Positions 33,327-41,316 of a DNA stretch of 64,000 nt are shown one piece after another. Every line of letters begins with the position of its first letter. The first letter of the stretch is position 1. A program made the translations under genes and the position numbers. The notes under the pieces were generated by a model, which was not told the DNA's origin, ran no database searches, and saw only the letters and a list, made by a program, of their open reading frames with translations. The stretch comes from Streptomyces sp. JB150 (lineage in GTDB: Bacteria; Actinomycetota; Actinomycetes; Streptomycetales; Streptomycetaceae): contig NZ_CP049780.1 in the NCBI RefSeq assembly GCF_011193355.1, positions 5,536,345-5,600,344 on the forward strand, given 5' to 3'.

Positions 33327-34853
33327 ATGGCATCACGCCGCGATGAACTCAACGCCTACACCTTCGCGAAGCGGCGCACACTCGCGTCCTTCCTGCGGCC
33401 CTCGCCGTCGGGCTCGGAGGAGAACGCGCCCAAGCCGCTCAGCGCGGTGTGGCCCGGCGCGGTCGTCGGCGTGGTGGTCCTCGCGGTCTTCGGCGCCATC
33501 GGACTGTTCAGCCCGACCGCGCCCAAGGGCTGGGACAACCCCGGCGAACACGTCATCGTCGCCAGCGACTCGACCACGCGGTACGTCGTCCTGAAGACCA
33601 AGGGCAAGAAGCAGCTGCACCCGGTGCTCAACATGGCCTCCGCCAAGCTGCTCCTGGACCCCGACAAGAACAGCATCATCACGGTCGACGAGAAGGTCCT
33701 CGACAGCGGCAAGCCCCCGCACGGCGCCACCATCGGCATCCCCTACGCCCCCGACCGCCTGCCCGCCGCCGCGGAGGCGGAGAAGGCCAAGCGCTGGGCC
33801 GTCTGCGAGCGCCCCGGCGCCGGCGGCCGGGCCATCCAGAAGGCGGCGTTCGTCCTCGCCGAGAAGGAATGGCCGAAGACCGAGGGCCGCAACAGGCTGA
33901 CGGGCGGCGACCTGATGTACGTCGTCGGCCCGGACGGCAGGACGCAGTACGTCGTCGACTCGCGCGGCTGGGCCTACCCGCTCGCCAACCCCGACGACAA
34001 GGAACTCCTCAAGGCCCTCGACACCCAGGGCCGCGCCCCGCAGCGCGTCTCCCAGGACTGGCTCGACACCCTCCACAAGGGCGACCCGCTGACCATCCCG
34101 ACCATCAAGGGCGACCCCGGCGCCCCGGCGAACGCCTCCGACAGCCTCGGCCGGTACGACAAGGTCGGCATGGTCATCAAGGCGTACGACGGCACGCGCA
34201 TGCAGTACTACGTCGTGCTGCCCGGCGAGGTCGCCCGGATCAGCGAGTTCACCGCCACCCTCCTGCTCAACAGCGGCGACCTGGTCGCCGTCGGCCAGAC
34301 CGGCGAGGCCCAGCAGGTCAGCCCCGGCGCCGTCGTCGACAGCACCACCTTCCTCGGCGACCGCAAGTGGCCGGCGTACAAGCCGAAGACGGTCAACAAC
34401 GGCACCAGCGCCACCACCGGCCGCAACACCCTCTGCAACGTCCTGCGCTCGGTGAACGCCGGCAACGGCACGACGACCCTGTCCACCTGGGTCGGCACCG
34501 ACTTCCCCGCGCAGCTGCCCACCGGCTCCTCCAGCGCGTACGTCACCCCCGGCTCCGGGCAGCTCTACCGCCAGTTCCAGGGGCAGGAGACCACCGCCGG
34601 CAGCGTCTTCCTGGTCACCGACACCGGTCTGCGCTACGCCCTCCAGTCCAACAGCGACAGCGCCACCGACGACAAGGGCATCGGCACCTCCAAGGAACAG
34701 CGCAAGCAGCAGCTGGCCGAAGCGAAGATCGCCCAGACCCGGCTCGGCTACGAGAAGGTCGAACCCACCCCGATCCCCGCGGCGTGGTCGACGTTCCTGC
34801 CCACCGGACCCCGCCTGTCGGAGGCGGCCGCACGCCAGCCGCAGGGCTCGTAG
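33327..34853 (+). CDS. eccB: Type VII secretion protein EccB
   Basis: Core-complex subunit with a large extracellular domain. The 508-aa protein has the family start MASRRDELNAYTFAKRRTLA, one membrane helix (AVVGVVVLAVFGAIGLF, about 49-65) and the repeat domain with DLMYVVGPDGRTQYVVDSRG and the late GLRYALQS motif. ATG at 33327 follows GGGGAGAGAG. mycP1 starts 9 bp after the stop, so they form an operon. Confidence 0.95.
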   Translation: MASRRDELNAYTFAKRRTLASFLRPSPSGSEENAPKPLSAVWPGAVVGVVVLAVFGAIGLFSPTAPKGWDNPGEHVIVASDSTTRYVVLKTKGKKQLHPVLNMASAKLLLDPDKNSIITVDEKVLDSGKPPHGATIGIPYAPDRLPAAAEAEKAKRWAVCERPGAGGRAIQKAAFVLAEKEWPKTEGRNRLTGGDLMYVVGPDGRTQYVVDSRGWAYPLANPDDKELLKALDTQGRAPQRVSQDWLDTLHKGDPLTIPTIKGDPGAPANASDSLGRYDKVGMVIKAYDGTRMQYYVVLPGEVARISEFTATLLLNSGDLVAVGQTGEAQQVSPGAVVDSTTFLGDRKWPAYKPKTVNNGTSATTGRNTLCNVLRSVNAGNGTTTLSTWVGTDFPAQLPTGSSSAYVTPGSGQLYRQFQGQETTAGSVFLVTDTGLRYALQSNSDSATDDKGIGTSKEQRKQQLAEAKIAQTRLGYEKVEPTPIPAAWSTFLPTGPRLSEAAARQPQGS

Positions 34854-34862
34854 GGGGTGCTC

Positions 34863-36167
34863 ATGCTGACGACATCACGCCGGACGCGCCCCGCGCGCCG
34901 CCGCCCGTCGCTGCCGGCCCTGCCGTCGCTGCCGGCCCTGCCGGTCCTGCTCGCCACCGCGGCCCTCGCGGCGACGACCCCGCTCGCCCTGCCCGCCGCC
35001 CAGGCCCGGGCGGACGACAGCGGCCAGTGCACCTTCCCCTCGAAGAAGTACGAGGGCCGCCCCTGGGCACTGCAACGCGTCAACCTCGACGAACTGTGGG
35101 CCCAGTCGAAGGGCAAGGGCGTCCGCGTCGCCGTCATCGACACGGGCGTGGACGTCAAGAACCCCCAGCTGTCCGCGGCGGTCGACGTCTCCAAGGGCAA
35201 GAACTTCCTCCCCGCGAAGAACAGCAAGGGCGAGGAGATCGAGCGCGGGAACGCCAGCGGCACCACCGACACCGTCGGCCACGGCACCCGCGTGGCCGGC
35301 ATCATCGCCGCCCGCCCCGCCAAGGGAACCGGTTTCGTGGGCCTGGCCCCCGAGGCCACGATCATCCCGGTCAAGCAGAACGACGCCGAGGGCAACGGCA
35401 CGGCACGCACCCTCGCCGACGCCATCCGCTACGCGGTGAACGCGGGCGCCGACGTCATCAACATCTCCCAGGACACGGCCAACGCGGTCGAACCCGACCA
35501 GCGCCTGAAGCAGGCCGTGGACTACGCCCTCGCCGAACAGGTCGTGGTCGTCGCCTCGGCCGGCAACGACGGCCTCGGCGGCAACGTCAAGGTGACGTAC
35601 CCGGCGTCGTACGAGGGCGTCCTCGCGGTCGCCGCCTCCGACCGCAACAACGAACGCGCCCCGTTCTCCCAGTCCGGCGACTTCGTCGGCGTGGCCGCCC
35701 CCGGCGTCGACATGATCTCCACCGTCCCCGGCAACGGCCACTGCTCCGACAACGGCACCAGCTTCTCCGCCCCCTACGTCGCCGGCGTCGCCGCCCTCCT
35801 GAAGGCCAAGTACCCGAAGTGGACGGCCCAGCAGATCGTCGCCCAGATCGAACAGACCGCGGAACGCACCATCCCCGGCCACGACCGCCTCGTCGGCTGG
35901 GGCGTCGTCGACCCGGTCAAGGCCCTCACGGACGTCGACCCCCACAACCCGGTCGAGTCCCCCCGCCCGGCCGAGAACCTGGTCGGCGTAGAGGCCCCGT
36001 CGGTGGCCCCCGTCCACTTCGGCGAGACCCCGGGTGAACGCAACACCCGCCTGGGGACGTATGTGGTGGTCGGCGGCCTGGTGCTGGTGGCGGGGCTCAG
36101 CGGGACGGCGGTGGCGGTACGGGACGCGAGGCGCCGGCGCCGCGGGTACGGTGACCCGTCATGCTGA
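34863..36167 (+). CDS. mycP: Mycosin (S8 subtilisin-like, type VII secretion-associated), copy 1
   Basis: Membrane-anchored serine protease of ESX systems. The 434 aa include a signal peptide (LPVLLATAALAATTPLALPAAQA), the catalytic triad D (AVIDTGVD, near 93), H (GHGTRVAGI, near 141) and S (GTSFSAPYVAG, near 300), and a C-terminal membrane helix (YVVVGGLVLVAGLSGTAVAV) with a basic tail. ATG at 34863 is chosen over GTG 34857 because GGGGG lies 6 nt before it. It overlaps the next gene by 7 bp. Confidence 0.94.
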   Translation: MLTTSRRTRPARRRPSLPALPSLPALPVLLATAALAATTPLALPAAQARADDSGQCTFPSKKYEGRPWALQRVNLDELWAQSKGKGVRVAVIDTGVDVKNPQLSAAVDVSKGKNFLPAKNSKGEEIERGNASGTTDTVGHGTRVAGIIAARPAKGTGFVGLAPEATIIPVKQNDAEGNGTARTLADAIRYAVNAGADVINISQDTANAVEPDQRLKQAVDYALAEQVVVVASAGNDGLGGNVKVTYPASYEGVLAVAASDRNNERAPFSQSGDFVGVAAPGVDMISTVPGNGHCSDNGTSFSAPYVAGVAALLKAKYPKWTAQQIVAQIEQTAERTIPGHDRLVGWGVVDPVKALTDVDPHNPVESPRPAENLVGVEAPSVAPVHFGETPGERNTRLGTYVVVGGLVLVAGLSGTAVAVRDARRRRRGYGDPSC

Positions 36168-36760
36168 CGAAGCTGTCGATCACCCTCTTCGTCCTCTCCG
36201 CGCTGCTCATCCTGATGGCCTGCGTGAAGGCGGACCGTGTACGGGGCTGGAGGCAATCCCTCAACCCATCCGCCCCCGAGCTCCCTGACGCCGCGTTCGT
36301 CGTCGCCCGGATCACCCTCGCCGTCATGGCCGTGGCTGGCATCGTCGTGGGTCTTCAGGGCTTGGGCGTCCAAGACGCATCGAAGTGGAGCGACGACGAG
36401 CTGAAGAGCGCGGTGGAGCAGGCCACGTCCGAACTCGATGGCTACCTCTACCGGGTCGACGAATCCGGTGACCCTATCGTCTACTTCCACACCTACGACC
36501 AACTCGTCGAGACCGAGGTGGCCGAGAACGGCGGCGCCGACGCCCCACAGGACGGCGTGGACGCCGCACCCCTCGCCGCCAACACGGACGCCGACGCGTA
36601 CTTTCGGGTGACGGCGAACGGTGCGGACACCGAGTACTGCACCCACATCAAGCGCATCCGCTCCAAGAAGGACGACTACACCCCGCCGGGCCTGGACGAG
36701 GGAACATACACCCAGTTCGCCTACCGGCTCAGTGTGAAGACGCAGCAGGGGCCATGCTGA
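36161..36760 (+). CDS. Membrane protein of unknown function in the type VII locus
   Basis: A 199-aa protein with two N-terminal membrane helices (residues 5-22 and 45-66). A mainly acidic, probably extracellular domain of about 130 residues follows, including YLYRVDESGDPIVYFHTYDQ. Its ATG overlaps the mycP1 stop, so it is translated with it. Codon use is less G+C-biased than in the housekeeping genes, marking the left edge of the accessory segment. No family recognised. Confidence 0.8.
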   Translation: MLTKLSITLFVLSALLILMACVKADRVRGWRQSLNPSAPELPDAAFVVARITLAVMAVAGIVVGLQGLGVQDASKWSDDELKSAVEQATSELDGYLYRVDESGDPIVYFHTYDQLVETEVAENGGADAPQDGVDAAPLAANTDADAYFRVTANGADTEYCTHIKRIRSKKDDYTPPGLDEGTYTQFAYRLSVKTQQGPC

Positions 36761-36776
36761 TCCGTCGGACCTTGGC

Positions 36777-36804
36777 ACTCAGTTCGCCGACGCGCCGACT
36801 GAGT
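36777..36804. terminator. Weak hairpin between convergent genes
   Basis: ACTCAGT (36777-36783) pairs with ACTGAGT (36798-36804) over a 14-nt loop between two convergent stops. Stability is modest. Confidence 0.35.
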
Positions 36805-36821
36805 CGGTGCAGGCTGTGCTT

Positions 36822-37373
36822 TCACTTTGTCGAGCCCGCCTCGCATGCCGCGGATGCCTCCACCTCACGGGTGTACGAGGTGATGAGGCGCTTCATCGCG
36901 TCAGCGTTCTCGTGCTCGGATCCCTGGGCCTGCACCGCTGTGTAGAGTTCTCGGCCGTACCGGGAGTCGACGCAACCATTCGTTTTGCCGAAAGCTTCGT
37001 TGCCCGAGTAACGAAACCTGCCGTCTTTCGCTACATTCTCTTGAGTGCCGAGAGACCGGCTGTACGCGAAATAGGAAGTGTTCTTTCCCTCTTTCAGCCA
37101 CGCCTGAGTCGCGGTGACGATGAGTTTCTTGTCGACGATCACATGGCAGGTAGTGACGCCAGAGGCCTTCTTCTCTCGGACTTCGAGATCCTCGCCGGTC
37201 GGGAGGAAAGGGGTCAGATCATCCGAGGCAAGAGAAATGCCGCACAATTCTGCGGGAACGGCGTAGTCACGCTCCGGCTCATCGGTCCCGCAGGATGAAA
37301 GCGTGGTGACGAGCATGCATGCCGCCGAGACGAGCATCGCGCAGCGGCCCGTCCAAGAGTGTTCACGATTCAC
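36822..37373 (-). CDS. Putative lipoprotein downstream of the WxG-headed 769-aa protein
   Basis: A 183-aa protein with a signal sequence and lipobox (MLVSAACMLVTTLSSC, Cys near 28), then a small secreted domain with conserved cysteines (AELCGISL, TTCHVIVDKK, NGCVDSRYG, ASAACEAG). The layout recalls DUF3558-type actinobacterial lipoproteins but I cannot assign it firmly. GTG at 37373 has GGGGAG upstream. It begins 23 bp after the 769-aa gene on the same strand, the position of an immunity or surface-partner gene. Composition is atypically A+T-rich for the window. Confidence 0.75.
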   Translation of the reverse strand: MNREHSWTGRCAMLVSAACMLVTTLSSCGTDEPERDYAVPAELCGISLASDDLTPFLPTGEDLEVREKKASGVTTCHVIVDKKLIVTATQAWLKEGKNTSYFAYSRSLGTQENVAKDGRFRYSGNEAFGKTNGCVDSRYGRELYTAVQAQGSEHENADAMKRLITSYTREVEASAACEAGSTK

Positions 37374-37396
37374 AGGAACTCCCCTGCCTGACAGAT

Positions 37397-39706
37397 TCAC
37401 GAGAAGGTCTTGGTGCTTCCCGGTGCTTGCCCCTGGAGAATGGCGCGCGCATTGAGATAGCCCTGCTCGGCGGCATCCCGCGCGATGAGGCCTGCATCTG
37501 TCTTGTCGACGGTGTCGTACCTATCCGCAGCTTCGCGAGCCGCGTCTTCGGTGATGGTCTGATTCCTTACCAGTCCATCCTGCCAATACTGTCCCCCGGT
37601 CGACGCGGCGTCCTCCAAAGCATGGCCTTCGGCATCCTTGAATACCGACTCGATGACCATGCTGGTGACAGTTCCAGCACCGCCGCCCGCCGTCGCGCCG
37701 ATCCAGGGAGTGGCGACAAAGGATGTACCTACTCCCACAGCTGTGCCAACAGTTCCGGAGATGAGGTTTTTCTTCTGTGCTACCGAGTGCTCGTATTCCT
37801 TGTCCTTGTTGGAGGCCGTCTCTCCGATGGACTCCTGAGCGCCCAGGGCGAGTGTGCCGGATACCTCTCCCGATCTTCCCGCGATCTGGGAGAGGAGAAG
37901 TTCTCCGTTGTTGGTGAGCCGGTGCCCAGCAGGCAGGTCAGCATTCAGGTGGTGGTCGAAAAGCTTGCCCATATACGCTTTCTGGCCCACTTCCACTGCT
38001 GCATAGCCCTCCGGGTTCTGGCCGACAGCGAAAAGCAACTTGCTCACTGAAATGTGGTCAAGTTTTGCTTCCGCTCCCTCAATCGGATAGAGCTTCTCCA
38101 CTTCCTGCCACTTCTCAGACTCAGGATCCCTAATCACGTCGGTCATCGAGCGATTGATGTCCGGAAGGTACTCAGAAGTGATTTGTCCGATACTGTCAGA
38201 CATGTATCCGCTCATCGTGAGCCTCTCAGGATCATCGGCGATCGACGCAACCAGGCTCTCCATAAGCCTGGCCTGCTCACGATTGTGCGCAGGAGTGTCC
38301 GGCCCCGGCATCTCTCCCGCAGGGTGACCGGTGGTAGCCGCTTCCAGGGCGAGAGCCAGATTGTTCTTGCCTGTGTGAAGATCATGCCCTTCGAGGTCCG
38401 TCTCCCTCGGCCACTCCCGCTCCTCGAAGAGGTACTGGAAGTTCGAGAGTCCGACCTTGCCGTTCTTGCCGTCGCCGTCCGTGTCCCGTGCGAAGGGGTT
38501 GTTCTTGTCGTCCTTCCCGATGAACTCCTGATTGAAGAAGTCGGTCGCCGCGTCAGGGCTGTTGGACAAGCCTTTCAGGTAGCCGGTCAGTGGATCGGCG
38601 CCGCTGTCCTCGCCGATGCGGTTCAACCACGGACTCGTGCCCGGCTGCCACGCTCTGTTGCCGTGCTCCCCGTTCCCGGTGAGCTTGCGCTCGGTCTCCA
38701 TGAGCCTGGTGCCGTAGTCCTTGAGGAACTGGTCGTCGTAATCCCCGGTGCGCATCAGGTTGCTCATGACCTGGAAGCCCATCGGGCCACCCTGACTGCC
38801 ATAGAGCGGCTTGTCACCGATGTCGATCATCGTGCGCTTCCAGTCGGTCATGGCGACGGAATCGCTCTGCGTGGCGTTGGCGAGCGTCGTGCCCAGGCTG
38901 CGCTGCAGATCGTCGAACTTGTCCAGCCGCTCCTGTCCCAGACGGTAGTTGCCGTGGTGCGGGTCGTTGATCCCAGACCACAGCTCCAGCGTCTTTCGCG
39001 GGCCGAGCGCCGTGGCGAACCGCTCGGCGAACAGGTCGTCGTTTCCGTACTTCTCGAGCCCACGGAGAAGCCGGTCGAACTCCCGAGGGCTCAGGTCCAT
39101 GGGGTTGAGCGCCAGCTTCGCCATCTCGTCGGCTCGCTTTAGGGCCTCAGCCGCACTGTCCCGGTCCGCGTAAGAGACGTCCGAGAAGCCGAGCTTGCTC
39201 TGGTCGGCAATGGCCTTGAGGACCGTCTTGGCCGAATTGTCGCTCTCGGTGGCCCTGTCCAGGATCTTCTGGAGCCGGTCGCGCAGCGCGGTGATCTCGG
39301 ACTGGTTGTCCTTGTCCTGCCGCGCCCGGCCCTCCGGCGGCACATCCGTGGTGACGGTGAATCCGCCCTCGTGAACGATGACCGTGAGGTTGTTCTTCCG
39401 GCCACTGTCAATGGCGTCGACGAGCTGCTCGTGATACCCCTTCAGCTCGTTCCGCGTGTCGTCGAGGACCTTGTGAATGGTCGCGGCCTGCGCGTGCGCG
39501 TCGCTGAACTCACCGGCCGTCTTGCCGATGAACTCCTTCGTCACCTGAGCATTCACGCCGGCCCAGTCCGCCTTGTTCGCGGCCTGGTGCAGTTCGTCCT
39601 CGGCGTCCTTCTTCAGCGTTTCCAGGTGCTTGACCAGCGTCGACCAGTCCTTGACGGCGTCGTCGAGCAGCTTGAAGTTGGCGTCGCGCAGGGTGCCGAA
39701 GTCCAT
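37397..39706 (-). CDS. Large type VII secretion substrate candidate with WxG N-terminal domain
   Basis: A 769-aa protein. Residues 1-100 form a helical hairpin with a WxG turn (NKADWAGVNAQ, W48/G50), as in WXG100/LXG-type type VII substrates. The long middle is mostly helical and includes an acidic DTDGDGKNGK loop like a calcium site. Near residues 660-700 is a Gly-rich hydrophobic stretch (GTVGTAVGVGTSFVATPW...GATAGGGAGTV). There is no signal peptide. I recall similar multi-copy Streptomyces proteins (possibly DUF6571), to be checked. ATG at 39706 starts at the WxG domain; the upstream extension is not protein-like. Toxin activity is speculation. Confidence 0.78.
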   Translation of the reverse strand: MDFGTLRDANFKLLDDAVKDWSTLVKHLETLKKDAEDELHQAANKADWAGVNAQVTKEFIGKTAGEFSDAHAQAATIHKVLDDTRNELKGYHEQLVDAIDSGRKNNLTVIVHEGGFTVTTDVPPEGRARQDKDNQSEITALRDRLQKILDRATESDNSAKTVLKAIADQSKLGFSDVSYADRDSAAEALKRADEMAKLALNPMDLSPREFDRLLRGLEKYGNDDLFAERFATALGPRKTLELWSGINDPHHGNYRLGQERLDKFDDLQRSLGTTLANATQSDSVAMTDWKRTMIDIGDKPLYGSQGGPMGFQVMSNLMRTGDYDDQFLKDYGTRLMETERKLTGNGEHGNRAWQPGTSPWLNRIGEDSGADPLTGYLKGLSNSPDAATDFFNQEFIGKDDKNNPFARDTDGDGKNGKVGLSNFQYLFEEREWPRETDLEGHDLHTGKNNLALALEAATTGHPAGEMPGPDTPAHNREQARLMESLVASIADDPERLTMSGYMSDSIGQITSEYLPDINRSMTDVIRDPESEKWQEVEKLYPIEGAEAKLDHISVSKLLFAVGQNPEGYAAVEVGQKAYMGKLFDHHLNADLPAGHRLTNNGELLLSQIAGRSGEVSGTLALGAQESIGETASNKDKEYEHSVAQKKNLISGTVGTAVGVGTSFVATPWIGATAGGGAGTVTSMVIESVFKDAEGHALEDAASTGGQYWQDGLVRNQTITEDAAREAADRYDTVDKTDAGLIARDAAEQGYLNARAILQGQAPGSTKTFS

Positions 39707-39825
39707 TGGCCGTGGTCCCAGGAGGTCTCGAGTGGGGTGTGCGGTGTCCAGTGTGCGGTGGCGATGGGAGGTGCCGGGGTCACGGTGACGGGGGATGCGA
39801 AGGGGGCGCGAGGCCGTCACGCCCG

Positions 39826-40353
39826 TCACTGCTCCTGCCCCTGCTCCTGCTTGCCGGGTTTCGCGCCGTAGATTTCGTTCTTCTCGCCCGGTCGTCCCAC
39901 GCGCTCGTCGAAGCCGGCGTCGAGAAGGTCGATGCTGCTCATCTGACGGCTGACGTAGTGGTCGTCGCCGGCGTGGATGCTCTTGCTGACCTGGAGATGG
40001 TTCGTGATCTGCGCGCAGGCGTCCATGAGGGACTTCAGCTGCTGCTCCCAGCGGAGCGACACATGCTGCAGCCCGGCGCCGAGTGCGAAACCCTGCTTCG
40101 ACAGATCACCGGCCGCGGACTCGCTGGTCGGCACGGCGACCCGGGCCTTGTCCCACAGCTCGTTGTAGAGACCGTGTGCGGATTTGCTGATCTTGGTGAG
40201 CGAAGCGTTCGAGACCTTCAGGTCGCCGTACCTGGAGGGGCCTCCGGCGATACCGGGGGAGCCGTCGCCCGGATCGAGCTGGTTCAGCTGCATCCGCGCG
40301 GACCGCCGCTCGACGGCCTGAGCCTTGAGCCGCTCCCACTCGTCCCATGCCAT
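39826..40353 (-). CDS. Helical protein, possible partner of the 769-aa type VII substrate
   Basis: A 175-aa, almost fully alpha-helical protein (LSKQGFALGAGLQHVSLRWEQQLKSL...). It has no signal, membrane segment or enzyme motif, and a Gly/Gln-rich tail. Size and fold resemble ESX-associated helical chaperone/partner proteins. ATG at 40353 has GGGAG 5 nt upstream. It is first in a leftward three-gene module (partner, WxG protein, lipoprotein). No named family recognised. Confidence 0.75.
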   Translation of the reverse strand: MAWDEWERLKAQAVERRSARMQLNQLDPGDGSPGIAGGPSRYGDLKVSNASLTKISKSAHGLYNELWDKARVAVPTSESAAGDLSKQGFALGAGLQHVSLRWEQQLKSLMDACAQITNHLQVSKSIHAGDDHYVSRQMSSIDLLDAGFDERVGRPGEKNEIYGAKPGKQEQGQEQ

Positions 40354-40698
40354 GGGCGCTCCCTTCCCCGTCCTCATGACCGCCGGGCCCGTGCCGCGTG
40401 CTGACTCGTGCGCATGCCGTGTGCGGTGACGGTCAAGTTAGCGCTGCGGTATGCGGAGGTTTGATGGAGAAAGGCCGGTGTGTCGCCGTGTTGGGCGGGA
40501 AGTGCAGGCGGGAGGGCAGGCTGGCGCGAGGGTTCGCCCCTGGATGCCCGGTGTCGGTTGCGAGTGCGGCTCCACCTGAAGGGGTGACATGTCATGCGTG
40601 GAGGTTCCGCGCAGACCACCGGAGAGGGGCGCGGGGCGCGGATAGCGACCGTACGTCGACAAAGCCGCAAATGGGTCAAACGACGACCCCTCTGTGCT

Positions 40699-40721
40699 GT
40701 GTCGTAACTGACTTACGACAC
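40699..40721. promoter_or_regulatory. Perfect inverted repeat, candidate operator
   Basis: GTGTCGTAA-ctgac-TTACGACAC, 9-bp arms and 5-bp spacer, 7 bp upstream of a -35 hexamer, in the divergent region 40354-40867. The rest of that 514-bp interval holds no gene I can support. Confidence 0.65.
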
Positions 40722-40728
40722 GCCTCGG

Positions 40729-40757
40729 TTGGACCCGTTGTGCAGGTTGACTAGAGT
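40729..40757 (+). promoter_or_regulatory. Putative sigma-70 (HrdB-type) promoter
   Basis: TTGGAC (40729-40734) and TAGAGT (40752-40757) are separated by 17 bp. Transcription from about 40764 would give a ~100-nt leader to the gene at 40868. Confidence 0.6.
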
Positions 40758-40867
40758 GTCAAAAGCGTTGTCTGGCGCGGCTCGCTTTGCGATCGTACGG
40801 CGAGTGAGTGACCGGTCGTGATCTGATCGAGGCCGGTGGACGTTACGGGGAAACGGGGAGGAGCGTC

Positions 40868-41314
40868 GTGCTTCCAGCGGACATGGTGGGGGGCGTGTCG
40901 GCGGCCAGTAAGGCGGACCTCGAGGTCAGCGGCGAGCTGCTGAAGGACTTTGTGTCCCGTGTCGACGGCGTGCTGCGAAGCCTTGAGGCGTCGGCCGGCA
41001 ACCCGGCGAGGGTGGGTGCGCAGACGATCAAGCCGTCGTCCCTGAGCAACGGGCGTGCCGATGTCTTTCCGGAGGCCCACAGCCTCTACACGCAGTACAA
41101 CAGCGTCCACGAACAGCTCACCACCCTGTCCAAGACGCTGCATCTGCAGATCGAGGCGATCGGCATCGCGGTCAAAGGCGCAGCCAACGGGTTCGACCAG
41201 CTCGAACTCGAACAGCGCCAGCGGTTCTGGGCCATCCAGTGGGAGATCAGCCAGTTGCAGGAGAGGACGAGCGGCCGGCACGACGGCGAAGGTACGTCCG
41301 GGATGGGGGCCTGA
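40868..41314 (+). CDS. Helical type VII-associated protein (WXG100-superfamily-like)
   Basis: A 148-aa protein of two long amphipathic helices broken by a loop (AGNPARVGAQTIKPSSLSNG), without a clear WxG and with no signal peptide. SLYTQYNSVHEQLTTLSKTLHLQ is typical of ESX helical proteins. GTG at 40868 lies 4 nt after GGGGAGGAG. It is 2 bp ahead of the WxG/Pro-rich gene and probably its folding partner (inference). Confidence 0.78.
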   Translation: MLPADMVGGVSAASKADLEVSGELLKDFVSRVDGVLRSLEASAGNPARVGAQTIKPSSLSNGRADVFPEAHSLYTQYNSVHEQLTTLSKTLHLQIEAIGIAVKGAANGFDQLELEQRQRFWAIQWEISQLQERTSGRHDGEGTSGMGA

Positions 41315-41316
41315 GC

